Part shown: positions 36,591 to 45,872 of the stretch, in pieces
How positions within the stretch are numbered: position 1 is the stretch's first letter
Layout of the letters: the number at the start of each line of letters is the position of its first letter
Source: an uncultured Myxococcales bacterium
Lineage (GTDB): Bacteria; Myxococcota_A; Polyangia; Polyangiales; Polyangiaceae
Assembly (NCBI GenBank): GCA_937872925.1
Contig: CALMUT010000103.1
Span: forward strand, 1-64,000
DNA: 64,000 bases
Direction of reading: 5' to 3'
The notes under the pieces: model-generated
Seen by the model: only the letters and a program-made list of their open reading frames with translations
Database searches by the model: none
Told to the model about the DNA's origin: nothing
Position numbers and translations under genes: made by a program

Positions 36591-37921
36591 GCCGCCGCAG
36601 CCCCATCTGGCAGAAACGCCACAATCGTCGCTTTTTCTTGGGGGGTGCAGCTGCCCTCGTGGGCCTACCGGTATTGGAAAGCATCGTCGGCAGCAGCGCG
36701 ACCGCCGCGGGCAGTGGGATCCCGACACGCTTCATGGCCTTCTACGTGCCGTGCGGCATGCACATGGCGAAGTGGACCCCGCAGAACACTGGCCCGGGCT
36801 ACGACCTTCCGGAAATCCTGGCTCCCCTCGCCAACGTGCAAAACAAGACCATGGTGCTGAGCGGACTGGCCAACGAACCCGCCAAACCTGATGGCCCCGG
36901 AGATCATGCTTCGGGCACTGGGGCGTTCCTGACCTCCGCGCATCCCTACAAAACCGAAGGCGCCGACATCAAGAACGGCATCAGCATGGACCAAGTGGCC
37001 GCCAGCGCCATCGGCGCGGAAACCCGCATCGCTTCCCTGCAACTCGGCATTGACGGCGGCGCAGGCGTGGGCGGCTGCGATAGCGGCTACAGCTGCGCCT
37101 ACGCCCGCAATATTTCCTGGGCGAGCGAGACGCAGCCTTTGCCCAAAACCATCAACCCACAAGTGGTCTTCGACCAGATCTTCGACGGCTTCGATCCCAG
37201 CCAGAGCACGGCGGCGCAGGCGCGCACCCGCAAGTATCGTTCAAGTCTTTTGGACTACGTCAATCAGGACGCCAAAGACCTCTCCGCGCGACTTGGCCAA
37301 AAGGACAAAGCCAAACTCGACGAATACCTGACCGGGATCTTCGACTTGGAACAAAGCATCGCCAACGCAACGCAGCTGACCTGCGACAGCATTGCGCGGC
37401 CCGACAAGAACCTCTCGTTCCCGGACCACGTGAAGATGATGCTCGACCTCAGTGTCTTGGCCATGCAGTGTGACGTGACCCGCATCGTCACATTCATGCT
37501 GGGCAACGCTGGCAGCGGCCGCAACTACGACTTCATTGGCGTCAGCGGCGGACACCACCAGATCTCGCACCATCAAAGCCAACAGGCAAACTACGACAAG
37601 CTGACGCAGATCGACATCTGGGAAGTTCAGCAACTGGCGTACTTGCTTGAGGCGATGGACAAGGTGCAAGAGGGAAGCAGCACCCTGCTCGACAACACAG
37701 CCGTGTTCTTCTCGAGCGAAATCGAGGATGGCAACTCCCACGCGCACACCAACCTGCCCGTTGTTCTGGCAGGCGGACTCGGGGGCGCGCTGCCCACGGG
37801 CCAACACCTCAAGTTCCCGAACAAGACGCCCCTCGCCAATATGTTTGTCACGATCCTGAACGGCATGGGCGTGCCCACCACGAAGTTCGGCAACAGTACC
37901 GCCGCACTGACCTTCACCTGA
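36587..37921 (+). CDS. DUF1552-family Tat-exported protein
   Basis: 444 aa. The N-terminus RRFFLGGAAALVGLP (around residues 14-28) has the twin-Arg signal of Tat substrates, so the protein is folded before export. The rest resembles DUF1552/DUF1501 proteins, distant relatives of alkaline phosphatase/sulfatase fold proteins, with MAFYVPCGMHM at the start and SSEIEDGNSHAHTNLP and GGLGGALPTGQHL near the end. A very strong ribosome-binding site GGAAGGAGG (36572-36580) precedes the ATG. It is always found paired with a DUF1592 protein in my experience of such genomes, so they act together in the envelope. Confidence 0.88.
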   Translation: MSRRSPIWQKRHNRRFFLGGAAALVGLPVLESIVGSSATAAGSGIPTRFMAFYVPCGMHMAKWTPQNTGPGYDLPEILAPLANVQNKTMVLSGLANEPAKPDGPGDHASGTGAFLTSAHPYKTEGADIKNGISMDQVAASAIGAETRIASLQLGIDGGAGVGGCDSGYSCAYARNISWASETQPLPKTINPQVVFDQIFDGFDPSQSTAAQARTRKYRSSLLDYVNQDAKDLSARLGQKDKAKLDEYLTGIFDLEQSIANATQLTCDSIARPDKNLSFPDHVKMMLDLSVLAMQCDVTRIVTFMLGNAGSGRNYDFIGVSGGHHQISHHQSQQANYDKLTQIDIWEVQQLAYLLEAMDKVQEGSSTLLDNTAVFFSSEIEDGNSHAHTNLPVVLAGGLGGALPTGQHLKFPNKTPLANMFVTILNGMGVPTTKFGNSTAALTFT

Positions 37922-37924
37922 GCC

Positions 37925-37969
37925 AGCGCGCCTCTCTTCCTATCGCGCTATCGCGCGAGGCTGCGCGCT
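37925..37969. terminator. Hairpin between convergent DUF1552 and ABC-F genes
   Basis: An imperfect inverted repeat (AGCGCGCCTC pairing with GAGGC...GCGCGCT, with a 3-base bulge) fills the short gap between two converging genes. Both sides lack a clean U-run, but the plus side continues with TCTCAGTCTTT. Likely a bidirectional end; not certain. Confidence 0.35.
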
Positions 37970-37971
37970 TC

Positions 37972-39891
37972 TCAGTCTTTGCGTTGTTCGAGCTCAAGCC
38001 AACGCTCGGTGCGTTGATCGACTTCGGCGCGCAGAGTCTCCAGCGTGCGCCCCAGCGCAGCCACATCGACGCTACCGTCCGCGTAGGTGCTCGGATCCGC
38101 CAGCTGCTCGTCCAATGCGGCGACCTTCGCCTCCAGCGCCGCAATCTCGTCCGGCAAGGCGGCAAGTTCCTGCTTTTCGCCGAAAGAAAGCTTTTTGGGG
38201 CGCGTTTTCGGTGCACGTACGGACGGCGTCGCGGCGCTCTTCTCCGTCGTGGCTTCCCGTGCGGCGCGCAGAGCCGCGTCGGCCTTCAGTTTGCGGAAGC
38301 TGCTGTAGTTCCCAGGATACCGCACCACCTTTGCCTCGCCTTCGAAGGCAAGAATGTCCGTGGCAACGCGATCAAGGAACCAGCGGTCGTGGGTGACGAC
38401 CAACGCCGTCACATTCATTTCCACGAGCAAGCCCTCCAGGGCCGCAAGCGTGCTTACGTCTAGGTCGTTGGTGGGTTCATCCATCACGACTAGATTCGCG
38501 CTTTGCCTCAGCATGCGCGCCATGGCCACCCGCGCGCGTTCGCCACCAGAGAGAGCCGCGACCTGTTTGCGCTGGTCCGCGCCCTTGAATCCAAAACGCT
38601 CAAGGTAGGAGCGCGGCTCGACGACCTCGCCGGCCACTTCGATGCGTGACATATCACCGACGACATTTTCGAAGACCGACTTGTCGGGATCCAGCCCGCT
38701 GCGCAGCTGGTCGAAGTAGGCGATGCGGGTGTTCTTGCCCAGCACCACGCGCCCAGAAGTCGGCGCAAGCTCTCCGAGGAGCGTCCGCAGCAAGGTGGTC
38801 TTGCCGCTTCCGTTTTTGCCAACAATTCCGAGCCGGTCGCCTTGGGTCAGATACAGCGTGAGATCTTGCACCAAACGCTTGCCGGCGATCCCCACCTCCA
38901 GATCATGCAACTCGAGAATGGTCTTGCCTGCGCGAGCCACGGAAAGCTCGAAGTTCACGCCGAGATCCGCCTTGGGCCCATCCGTCGAAAGCGCTCGTTC
39001 CGCGCGCTCTACCCGGGCCTTTTGTTTGGTGGTTCGGGCTTTGGGCTGTCGGCGCAACCAGCTGAGCTCCTGCCGCACGAAGTTCTGTCGGTTTTGTTCC
39101 GTGCGGGCCGCATGCGCTTCGCGTTCCGCCTTCCGCTCCAGAAATAGCTCGTAGCCGCCATCGTAGCTGTGCACGACGCCATCCGCGACCTCCCAGGTGC
39201 GTTGGGCGACACGGTCGAGCAGATAACGATCATGAGTAATGAGGAGCACCGCCCCGCGATACTCCTGCAGCAGATACCCTTCGAGCCATTCGATGGTCTC
39301 AGCATCCAGATGGTTGGTCGGTTCATCCAAGATAGCCAGATCTGGCCGTGCGATCAGGATCCGCGCCAGCGCCACGCGCCGCTGCTCCCCGCCGCTCATG
39401 CTTGCCACGCGCTGCGTCGGACTGAGCACGCCCAAATGCCCCAGCATCGCGCCCACCCGATGCCCCTGATCGAATCCCCCAAGCCGCTCGACATCTTCCG
39501 CAGCCTTGGCCTGCGCCTGCAGCCAGCTGGAGGCATCCCCTTTGCCCTCAGTCAGTGCGCGACTCGCCTCGGCGTGTCGCTCACCCGCATCGGACCACGC
39601 AGGCAGCGCGGCCGCCACTGCCTGCTCCGCCGTCGGATCGCCGTCAAAGCGCGGCACCTGGTCCAAATAGAGAACGGACGCTTCGCGCCGCAGGATGAGG
39701 TCGCCACTGTCGGCGACCTCCACGCCCGCCAAGATGCGGGCCAGGGTGCTTTTGCCAGCGCCGTTCTTGCCAACCACCCCCACGCGCTCGCCGCTGCGCA
39801 CGGTCACGTCGGGGCTGTCGATCACGACATGCGCGCCGTAGGCCTTATGCAGCTTTTTCCCGGTAACGACAGGCACGACTAGGGCACACAC
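37972..39891 (-). CDS. uup: ABC-F family ATPase (Uup-like)
   Basis: 639 aa; two nucleotide-binding domains with no membrane part. First domain: Walker A GKNGAGKST, signature MSGGEQRR, Walker B ILDEPTNHLD. Second: GKNGSGKTT, LSGGERAR, VMDEPTNDLD. The last approximately 90 residues form a coiled-coil domain (EIAALEAKVAALDEQL) as in Uup, which binds ribosomes or recombination intermediates. Start is a GTG at 39891, 13 bases inside the upstream Cys-rich lipoprotein gene; a GTG at 39876 would avoid the overlap. Either start keeps the fold. Confidence 0.9.
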   Translation of the reverse strand: MCALVVPVVTGKKLHKAYGAHVVIDSPDVTVRSGERVGVVGKNGAGKSTLARILAGVEVADSGDLILRREASVLYLDQVPRFDGDPTAEQAVAAALPAWSDAGERHAEASRALTEGKGDASSWLQAQAKAAEDVERLGGFDQGHRVGAMLGHLGVLSPTQRVASMSGGEQRRVALARILIARPDLAILDEPTNHLDAETIEWLEGYLLQEYRGAVLLITHDRYLLDRVAQRTWEVADGVVHSYDGGYELFLERKAEREAHAARTEQNRQNFVRQELSWLRRQPKARTTKQKARVERAERALSTDGPKADLGVNFELSVARAGKTILELHDLEVGIAGKRLVQDLTLYLTQGDRLGIVGKNGSGKTTLLRTLLGELAPTSGRVVLGKNTRIAYFDQLRSGLDPDKSVFENVVGDMSRIEVAGEVVEPRSYLERFGFKGADQRKQVAALSGGERARVAMARMLRQSANLVVMDEPTNDLDVSTLAALEGLLVEMNVTALVVTHDRWFLDRVATDILAFEGEAKVVRYPGNYSSFRKLKADAALRAAREATTEKSAATPSVRAPKTRPKKLSFGEKQELAALPDEIAALEAKVAALDEQLADPSTYADGSVDVAALGRTLETLRAEVDQRTERWLELEQRKD

Positions 39892-40313
39892 TTGCCATGG
39901 GTACGGTACGGCCGTCCCGGACAGCTCCCGCTGGTGCGGAACTCGGTTCCGTCACAGGCGCAGTAGAGCCGTAGATCTCGAGTGCAGGGGCGCTGCTTCG
40001 GCACGCAGCGAGCTTCGTCCGGACCACAGCCCTGCCCCTCGCAGACTCCGCTCTGACACTCCTCGGCGTTGGAACACGCCGCTCCGTCCGCTCGTTTATT
40101 CGGATCTGCTGGCTTTGGATCCGAGCCCGCATCGGGTTCCGCCGCCTGCGTGACAGGCACCGCTGCATCCGCGTGTGCAGCCTCCGGTTCTGGCGCCGGC
40201 TCCCGAGACAAGAGAGTCGGCGCCGGCGCGGGCTGTGCGGAAGGGCTTGCGCCGGCGCACGCAGCGGCGCCTGCGAGGGTGACCGTCACAACGAACCAGC
40301 TCTTGCTGCGCAT
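39879..40313 (-). CDS. Cys-rich lipoprotein
   Basis: 144 aa from the ATG at 40311-40313. The N-terminus (MRSKSWFVVTVTLAGAAAC) ends in a lipobox-like GAAAC. A Pro/Ala/Glu linker follows. The C-terminal 70 residues have about a dozen Cys (GAACSNAEECQSGVCEGQGC, then RPCTRDLRLYCACDG), suggesting disulfide-bonded small domains such as those repeated in many myxobacterial secreted proteins. Function unknown. It lies directly upstream of uup and divergent from the TPR gene at 40419. Confidence 0.8.
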   Translation of the reverse strand: MRSKSWFVVTVTLAGAAACAGASPSAQPAPAPTLLSREPAPEPEAAHADAAVPVTQAAEPDAGSDPKPADPNKRADGAACSNAEECQSGVCEGQGCGPDEARCVPKQRPCTRDLRLYCACDGTEFRTSGSCPGRPYRTHGKCVP

Positions 40314-40418
40314 CTTGGCATCGATGTACGCGACACGCGGCAGGGGCGCAATTGCAATGAAACCGCACGAGGCCTTGCGACGCCGGCGCGCCTGAGCTTT
40401 CGTTGTCAGCCCGCCGCC

Positions 40419-40889
40419 ATGTTGGGCACCAAACAACTCAAACGCCTCGGGCGCGATCTGACCGGGTCCGGGCGCTACGAGCAGGCCATCGTGGTCTTCC
40501 GCGACGCGATCCGCCTGGATGCAGGCGACGCCCGGCTGTGCGACGGACTCAGCTACGCCCTGTACATGAGCTGCCGCTTCGAAGAATCCATCACCTGGAG
40601 CGAGAAGGCGCTGTCCCTAGACCCGACAGACTACTTCGCGGCAAAGAACATCGGCCTGTGCTTGGCGCAGCTGGGCCGGAAGCTGGAAGCCCTCGAGCAT
40701 CTCCGGCAGTCCATTGCGCTAAAGCCAGACTACTTTGACGCCCATCACGACATGGCGATCGTGCTCATGGATCTTGCACGCTGGGACGAGTCCAAGCAAA
40801 GCATTGAAGCTGCTCGCCGCGTGAACCCATCGCGCAGCGCGACCCTGGACAAGATGCTCGCCAGTATCGCCGACCAGACCAAAGGCTGA
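40419..40889 (+). CDS. TPR-repeat protein
   Basis: 156 aa, soluble, with about four TPR units (GSGRYEQAIVVFRDAIRLD, CRFEESITWSEKALSLDP, LGRKLEALEHLRQSIALKP, LARWDESKQSIEAARRVNP). No enzymatic domain. The ATG at 40419 is chosen because the repeats begin there; the longer frame to 40173 overlaps the divergent lipoprotein. It converges on aceE with only 17 bases between stops. A scaffold role is likely but not identifiable. Confidence 0.8.
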   Translation: MLGTKQLKRLGRDLTGSGRYEQAIVVFRDAIRLDAGDARLCDGLSYALYMSCRFEESITWSEKALSLDPTDYFAAKNIGLCLAQLGRKLEALEHLRQSIALKPDYFDAHHDMAIVLMDLARWDESKQSIEAARRVNPSRSATLDKMLASIADQTKG

Positions 40890-40906
40890 GTCGCGCTGGA
40901 ACCGCC

Positions 40907-43624
40907 CTAGACCAGAGTCGGATCGAGCTTGTCGCCGGAAAGACCGAAGTCTTCCACAGCTGCTTGCACGGCGGCCGCGTCCAGTTTGCCGTCTTGTCGC
41001 AAGGCATCCAGAGCGGCTAGCGCGATATTCTCCGCGTCCACCTCGAAGTGCCGGCGCAAGGACTCACGGGTGTCGCTCATTCCAAAGCCGTCGGTACCCA
41101 GCGGCACAAAACGCCCCGGGACGAAGCGCGCGAGCTGGTCGGCGAGCACCTTCATGTAGTCGCTTGCCGCAATCACGGGTCCGCGCGCGCCTTCGAGCGC
41201 CGACTGGATGTATGGAACGCGAGCCGGCTCGGTCGGGTTCAAGCGGTTGTGCCGCTCGCAGGAAAGCGCGTCGCGTCGCAACTCGTTGTAGCTCGTCACC
41301 GTCCAGACGTCCGCCGCCACACCGCGCTCGGCCAACAGCTCTTGGGCACGTAGCGTCTGCAACATGATGGAAGCAGAACCGAATAGTTGCACAGACAGCT
41401 TGGGTTTCTTGATGTCCGACGTCTTGTAGCGATAGATGCCCCGCAAGATCCCTTCCCGGGCATCGGCGGGCATCGCCGGCATCACGTAGTTCTCGTTCTG
41501 GAGCGTGATGTAATAGAAGATGTTCTCGTCTTCGGCATACATCCGACGCAGGCCGTCTTCCACGATCACCGCCAGCTCGTAGGCATAAGTGATATCGTAG
41601 CTGACGCATGAAGGCAGCGTGCTCGCGAGCACCTGACTGTGACCATCCTCGTGCTGCAAGCCTTCGCCATTGAGTGTGGTTCGTCCAGCCGTCGCGCCGA
41701 GAACGAATCCCCGCGCCATGGCGTCCCCAGCTGCCCAGAGCAAGTCACCGGTGCGCTGGAAACCGAACATCGAGTAGAAGATGTAGAAGGGGATCATCGG
41801 TTGGCCTTGCATGGCGTAGCTCGTGCCGGCCGCGATGAAACTCGCAGTCGAGCCGGCCTCGGTGATGCCCTCTTCCAATACCTGCCCGTCTTTGCTCTCG
41901 CGGTAGTAGAGCAACTTGCCCTTATCGACAGGCTCGTACAGCTGCCCTTTCGAGGAATAGATCCCGACCTGCGAGAACAGAGCATCCATGCCGAAGGTGC
42001 GCGCCTCGTCGGGAATGATGGGCACGATGCGCTTACCCAGGCGCTTATCTCGGAGCAACTTGCTTAGCATGCGGGCGAACACCATCGTCGTACTCGCCTC
42101 GCCCGTACCCGTGCCCTCCAGGAACTCCTGAAAGACGTTGGCGGGAGGCAACTCCACGCGTACTTGCACGCGGCCACGCCGCTTCGGGATGGAGCCACCG
42201 AGTGCCCGGCGACGCTCAAGCATGTACTCCACCTCGGGACTGTTCAGCCCCGGGTGATAGAACGGCGCGTCTTCCAGCTTGTCGTCGGGGACCGGTAGGT
42301 GCAGAACGTCGCGGAACTTCTTGAGCTCCACGGCTTCCATCTTCTTTTTCTGATGGGTGACGTTGGACGCCTCGAAGCTTTCTCCCAGCGTCCAGCCCTT
42401 GACGGTATGCGCCAGGATGACCGTGGGTTGTCCGTCGTGTTCCGTCGCCTGTTTGTACGCCGCGTACACCTTCCGATAGCTGTGGCCACCCCGGCGGAGC
42501 TTGCGGATTTCCTCGTCCGAAAGGTGCGCCACCATATTCAGGAGCCGCGGATCGACGCCGAAGAAGTTCTTGCGGGTGTATGCGCCCTCTTCGGCCGCAT
42601 ACTTCTGCCACTGACCGTCGACGACTTCGTTCATGCGGCGACGCAACACCCCGTCGGTGTCTTGCTCTAGCAGCGCGTCCCACTCTGGGCCCCAAATCAC
42701 CTTAAGCACGTTCCAGCCCGCTCCGCGAAACACGGCTTCCAGCTCTTGAATGATCTTGCCGTTTCCTCGCACTGGACCGTCCAGCCGCTGCAAGTTGCAG
42801 TTGATTACGAAGGTCAAATTGTCCAAACCCTCGCGGGCAGCAATGCTCAAGCTGCCCAAGGACTCCGGTTCGTCCGTCTCGCCATCGCCTAGAAACGCCC
42901 AAACATGACTACCAGCCGTGTCCACGATGCCACGGTTGTGGAGGTAGCGCAGAAAGCGCGCGTGATAGATGGCGTTGAGGGGACCCAAGCCCATGCTCAC
43001 CGTTGGGAATTCCCAGAAGTTCGGCATCAACCGCGGATGCGGGTAGCTGGAGAGCCCACGCCCTCGCTCGACCTCGCGTCGAAATCGCTCCATGGCCTCG
43101 ACGGAAAGGCGCCCTTCAAGAAACGCTCGGGAGTACACGCCGGGCGCCGCGTGGCCTTGGTAGTAGACCTGATCCCCCACTTGCCCTTCTAGGTCGCGCC
43201 CTTTGAAGAAGTGGTTGAAGCCAACCTCGTACAAGCTGGCGCTAGACGCGTAGGTCGACAGATGGCCGCCGATGCCCGGGAAGTAGACGTTGGCCCGGTG
43301 CACCATGGCCACCGCGTTCCAGCGGATGATGCGCCGGATCCGCTTTTCCATCATCTCGTCGCCGGGAAAAGGCGCCTCTTCTTCCTTCGAGATGGTGTTG
43401 ACGTAGTCGGTCGTTAGCGGTCCGGTGGGAATGACACGGTGTTGCCGCGCCGCTTCAAGCACGCGTTTCAGCAAGTATTGCGCGCGGGCATTGCCCCCAC
43501 TGGCAATCACGCCTTCGATACTCTCAACCCATTCCCGAGTTTCCTCGGGATCCGGATCCACCGCGTCTTTGCGGTAGCTTGGGGGCGGGTATTCCGAGCG
43601 GCGTTGGTCGTATTGGATAGCCAT
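40907..43624 (-). CDS. aceE: Pyruvate dehydrogenase E1 component (homodimeric, AceE)
   Basis: 905 aa, standard for the AceE type. It decarboxylates pyruvate with thiamine diphosphate and passes the acetyl group to E2. Seen: GGHLSTYASSASLYEVGFNHFF (N-terminal TPP domain), the TPP motif GDGETDEPES, KVIWGPEWDALLEQD, DEARTFGMDALFSQVGIYSS, and C-terminal VPLGTDGFGMSDTRESLRRHF. The ATG at 43622-43624 (MAIQYDQRR) follows a purine-rich stretch. No aceF or lpd is adjacent. The window therefore has two E1 types: this one and the heterotetrameric E1 alpha/beta at 10101-12262. Confidence 0.96.
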   Translation of the reverse strand: MAIQYDQRRSEYPPPSYRKDAVDPDPEETREWVESIEGVIASGGNARAQYLLKRVLEAARQHRVIPTGPLTTDYVNTISKEEEAPFPGDEMMEKRIRRIIRWNAVAMVHRANVYFPGIGGHLSTYASSASLYEVGFNHFFKGRDLEGQVGDQVYYQGHAAPGVYSRAFLEGRLSVEAMERFRREVERGRGLSSYPHPRLMPNFWEFPTVSMGLGPLNAIYHARFLRYLHNRGIVDTAGSHVWAFLGDGETDEPESLGSLSIAAREGLDNLTFVINCNLQRLDGPVRGNGKIIQELEAVFRGAGWNVLKVIWGPEWDALLEQDTDGVLRRRMNEVVDGQWQKYAAEEGAYTRKNFFGVDPRLLNMVAHLSDEEIRKLRRGGHSYRKVYAAYKQATEHDGQPTVILAHTVKGWTLGESFEASNVTHQKKKMEAVELKKFRDVLHLPVPDDKLEDAPFYHPGLNSPEVEYMLERRRALGGSIPKRRGRVQVRVELPPANVFQEFLEGTGTGEASTTMVFARMLSKLLRDKRLGKRIVPIIPDEARTFGMDALFSQVGIYSSKGQLYEPVDKGKLLYYRESKDGQVLEEGITEAGSTASFIAAGTSYAMQGQPMIPFYIFYSMFGFQRTGDLLWAAGDAMARGFVLGATAGRTTLNGEGLQHEDGHSQVLASTLPSCVSYDITYAYELAVIVEDGLRRMYAEDENIFYYITLQNENYVMPAMPADAREGILRGIYRYKTSDIKKPKLSVQLFGSASIMLQTLRAQELLAERGVAADVWTVTSYNELRRDALSCERHNRLNPTEPARVPYIQSALEGARGPVIAASDYMKVLADQLARFVPGRFVPLGTDGFGMSDTRESLRRHFEVDAENIALAALDALRQDGKLDAAAVQAAVEDFGLSGDKLDPTLV

Positions 43625-43684
43625 GATCTTTCTTTTCCCGGCGCCAGGCACCGAACGCCAATCAAGCCGTTGAATGCTGCAGGC

Positions 43685-43700
43685 TGTCAACGGGGTGACA
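43685..43700. promoter_or_regulatory. Palindrome TGTCA-N6-TGACA between aceE and FHA gene
   Basis: A 16-base inverted repeat lies 61 bases upstream of the aceE ATG and 61 bases upstream of the FHA GTG. Two further TGTCA half-sites occur at 43743 and 43762. A dimeric repressor site controlling aceE is possible, but there is no known regulator in the window and the palindrome is short. Confidence 0.25.
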
Positions 43701-43760
43701 CATTTCCCGGCAGCGCTGCCGCTAGCGGAACGCGGCGCAGCGTGTCATTGTCGTATTGTT

Positions 43761-44654
43761 GTGTCAGCCAGAGACGCCATCGGGGGGCAAACCAGCGACA
43801 GCATTCGGCTGCGCTTAGGCGCCGGCTCCTGGATCCTGGTCACGGGCGCTTATCTGATTGGGCGCTCCGCGGAGTGCCACATCGTGATCGACAGCCCGAA
43901 GGTATCCCGACGTCACGCGGCACTGAGCGTGTCCGGGCGCGAGGTGACCGTGCGTGACTGCGAGAGCGCCAATGGCGTCTATGTCAACGGGCGGGCGATT
44001 GGGCAAGCGGCGGTCGCTCTCAAGCCGGGTGACCGCTTCGTGGTCGGCGACGCCGAGTTCACTCTGGAAACGGCACAGGTTTCGGCGGTGCACTCCAGTG
44101 CAGATACCTTGCCGCCGGACCGAGCGTCGGCGCCGCCCGAAGCCTACCGCACAACGTCCGGCACCTTCGTCGCTCCACCGCGCGCGCCGAGTGGCATCGC
44201 CCCCGCCAGCAGCGCCTCGCCGGAAGTGACTGCAAAACGCCACGCCCTCGAGCTCCTCGGCACCGTCGCGGATCGTGCCATTGCCGCGGGCAGCCCGCTG
44301 CGCGCGGAAGAACTGATGCGGCCCCGCCTCGACGAACTTCTGCGCAAGGCCAAGGCGCGTAAAGAGCTGGATCCCGACACCCGCGTCCAAGCCGTGCGCT
44401 GGTGTCTGCGGCTTTCCATCGCCCTCAAGCGCACAACCTGGCTTGAGCATGGCGTGGAGCTACTCACCCTGACACGAAGTGCCTGCGACGCGAGCACCCT
44501 CGCTCTTTTGGGCGAGGCCACCCAGACCGTGCCCTTCGATGCTGGACCCTTTCGCAACTACGCCGTCGTGCTGCGGGATCTGGGCGGCAGCCTCGACAAG
44601 ATGGCCACGGAGCGCTTCGTTTCCGGTTTGCTTGCTAGCAGCCTCACGCGCTAG
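43761..44654 (+). CDS. FHA-domain protein
   Basis: 297 aa with a GTG start at 43761 (an ATG at 43674 would add 29 residues; neither has a clear ribosome-binding site). The N-terminal FHA domain (about 10-105) has the phospho-Thr-binding pattern LIGRSAECHIVIDSP-KVSRRHAALSV and ESANGVYVNGR. The remainder is a Ser/Pro-rich linker and a helical C-terminal domain I do not recognise (EELMRPRLDELLRKAKAR and following). FHA proteins usually read Ser/Thr-kinase signals, abundant in myxobacteria. It is divergent from aceE; the partner kinase is unknown. Confidence 0.8.
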   Translation: MSARDAIGGQTSDSIRLRLGAGSWILVTGAYLIGRSAECHIVIDSPKVSRRHAALSVSGREVTVRDCESANGVYVNGRAIGQAAVALKPGDRFVVGDAEFTLETAQVSAVHSSADTLPPDRASAPPEAYRTTSGTFVAPPRAPSGIAPASSASPEVTAKRHALELLGTVADRAIAAGSPLRAEELMRPRLDELLRKAKARKELDPDTRVQAVRWCLRLSIALKRTTWLEHGVELLTLTRSACDASTLALLGEATQTVPFDAGPFRNYAVVLRDLGGSLDKMATERFVSGLLASSLTR

Positions 44655-44662
44655 AGCGACGG

Positions 44663-45592
44663 CTACAACGCGTCGAAACCCATGCGCAGCGTGAGCGTCG
44701 GCACGATGCTGTAGCTCTCCAACTCGCGATCCACTTCCGCGGCCGCTTCGTCAGTAAGCGCTTGGGAGTTGGAACTCACGGCTTTGCCTTGCGCGCTGAC
44801 CTCAGAACTTGCATCCAGCGCCCCCATCAATCCAATGCCAACGCCGAGCACGACGCGCTCCCCCAGATGACCTTGGTAGCCGGCTTCAACGAACCACAGG
44901 CTCAGTTTGCTACGCAGCTCAAACTCTGCGACGGATCCCGTGGCGCCAATCGGTTCATGCACGCTGCCACTGAGCGCCACCCGGATCATGCCGGCATCGA
45001 AATAGAGCCCCAGTTTCGGGCTTGGCCGCATGCCGATGCCGAAGCGCATCGCGTTGCCGCTGTCGTATAGAGACGACTCCACTTTCTGCCCGTTCTTCTC
45101 GTCGGGAGTCACCAACTCGATGTACGCGTTCGGAACAATCCCGTACCCACCCAAGAGTCGGAAGCCCCCCGGAGTCTCGAGCACCACCTGCGCGCCCACG
45201 TCGACGGGCACGTGCGTCACGCCCTCGAGGGACAGCATCCATTGTGACGACTCGTCGGCCTTCGGTTCCATTGGCCTGACGCCGCGATCGGGCGCCGGGA
45301 CCCAGCGGGGCGCCGGAGCAACGGTTGGGGGCGCGTAGCGGGTAGCTGCAGGCGGTTGCCACATGGGCGCGGCCACAGGCGAAGGGGGCGCGGTGGGAGA
45401 CGCCGGCGGCTGTGCCGGAGCAGGGAAAGCCGCGGAGCCGGTGTTGGGCTCGGGGACGCTGTCAAAGGAGGCCGTGGCCCCGGTGGCTCCAGCAACCCCA
45501 GAAACAGCCGTGACCAAAAGAAATACGGCGACGCGCGATCGGAAGCCACGCCGGACCGTTCCAGGGAGTACGGGGCGACTTCCGAGGCGCAT
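44663..45592 (-). CDS. Probable outer-membrane beta-barrel protein
   Basis: 309 aa from the ATG at 45590-45592. A signal peptide (RVAVFLLVTAVSGVAGATGATA) is followed by a Pro/Ala-rich linker (about 40-100) and then an alternating hydrophobic pattern ending in Phe near the C-terminus (LTLRMGFDAL), with segments such as GFRLLGGYGIVPNAYIELV and RFGIGMRPSPKLGLYFDAG that resemble strands of an outer-membrane barrel. Family not identified. It converges on the FHA gene with an 8-base gap. Confidence 0.65.
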   Translation of the reverse strand: MRLGSRPVLPGTVRRGFRSRVAVFLLVTAVSGVAGATGATASFDSVPEPNTGSAAFPAPAQPPASPTAPPSPVAAPMWQPPAATRYAPPTVAPAPRWVPAPDRGVRPMEPKADESSQWMLSLEGVTHVPVDVGAQVVLETPGGFRLLGGYGIVPNAYIELVTPDEKNGQKVESSLYDSGNAMRFGIGMRPSPKLGLYFDAGMIRVALSGSVHEPIGATGSVAEFELRSKLSLWFVEAGYQGHLGERVVLGVGIGLMGALDASSEVSAQGKAVSSNSQALTDEAAAEVDRELESYSIVPTLTLRMGFDAL

Positions 45593-45872
45593 CGACGAAG
45601 AGTTCTGTTGCACGGGCCGCACGGTGTGTTCAGACAGCAGGATCCAGGCCAAACCATCGCGCGTTTGCCGCAGCGACTTCTCATTGCAACGGCATTCCGC
45701 CAAGATCCCTGAGATCTCCCGTTTTCGCGGGCTCCTGCTGCTGTGGATCGCCTGAATCGGCCGCGAGGCCGCACCCCGGCACGCGCTTCGGGGTCCGGAA
45801 ACTTCGGCTCAGTCTGTGCCACCCGGGCGGTGCAAATGTTGACGGGCTATGAGCTCAAGGCAGCGCGCGCCA
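45593..45872. other. Intergenic region, 280 bases
   Basis: No gene is supported here. An inverted repeat (ACCCCG at 45773 / CGGGGT at 45789) lies about 80 bases beyond the stop of the minus-strand cytochrome gene and could mark its transcript end, but has no U-run. The promoter of the outer-membrane protein gene should lie at the low-coordinate end. Confidence 0.35.
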
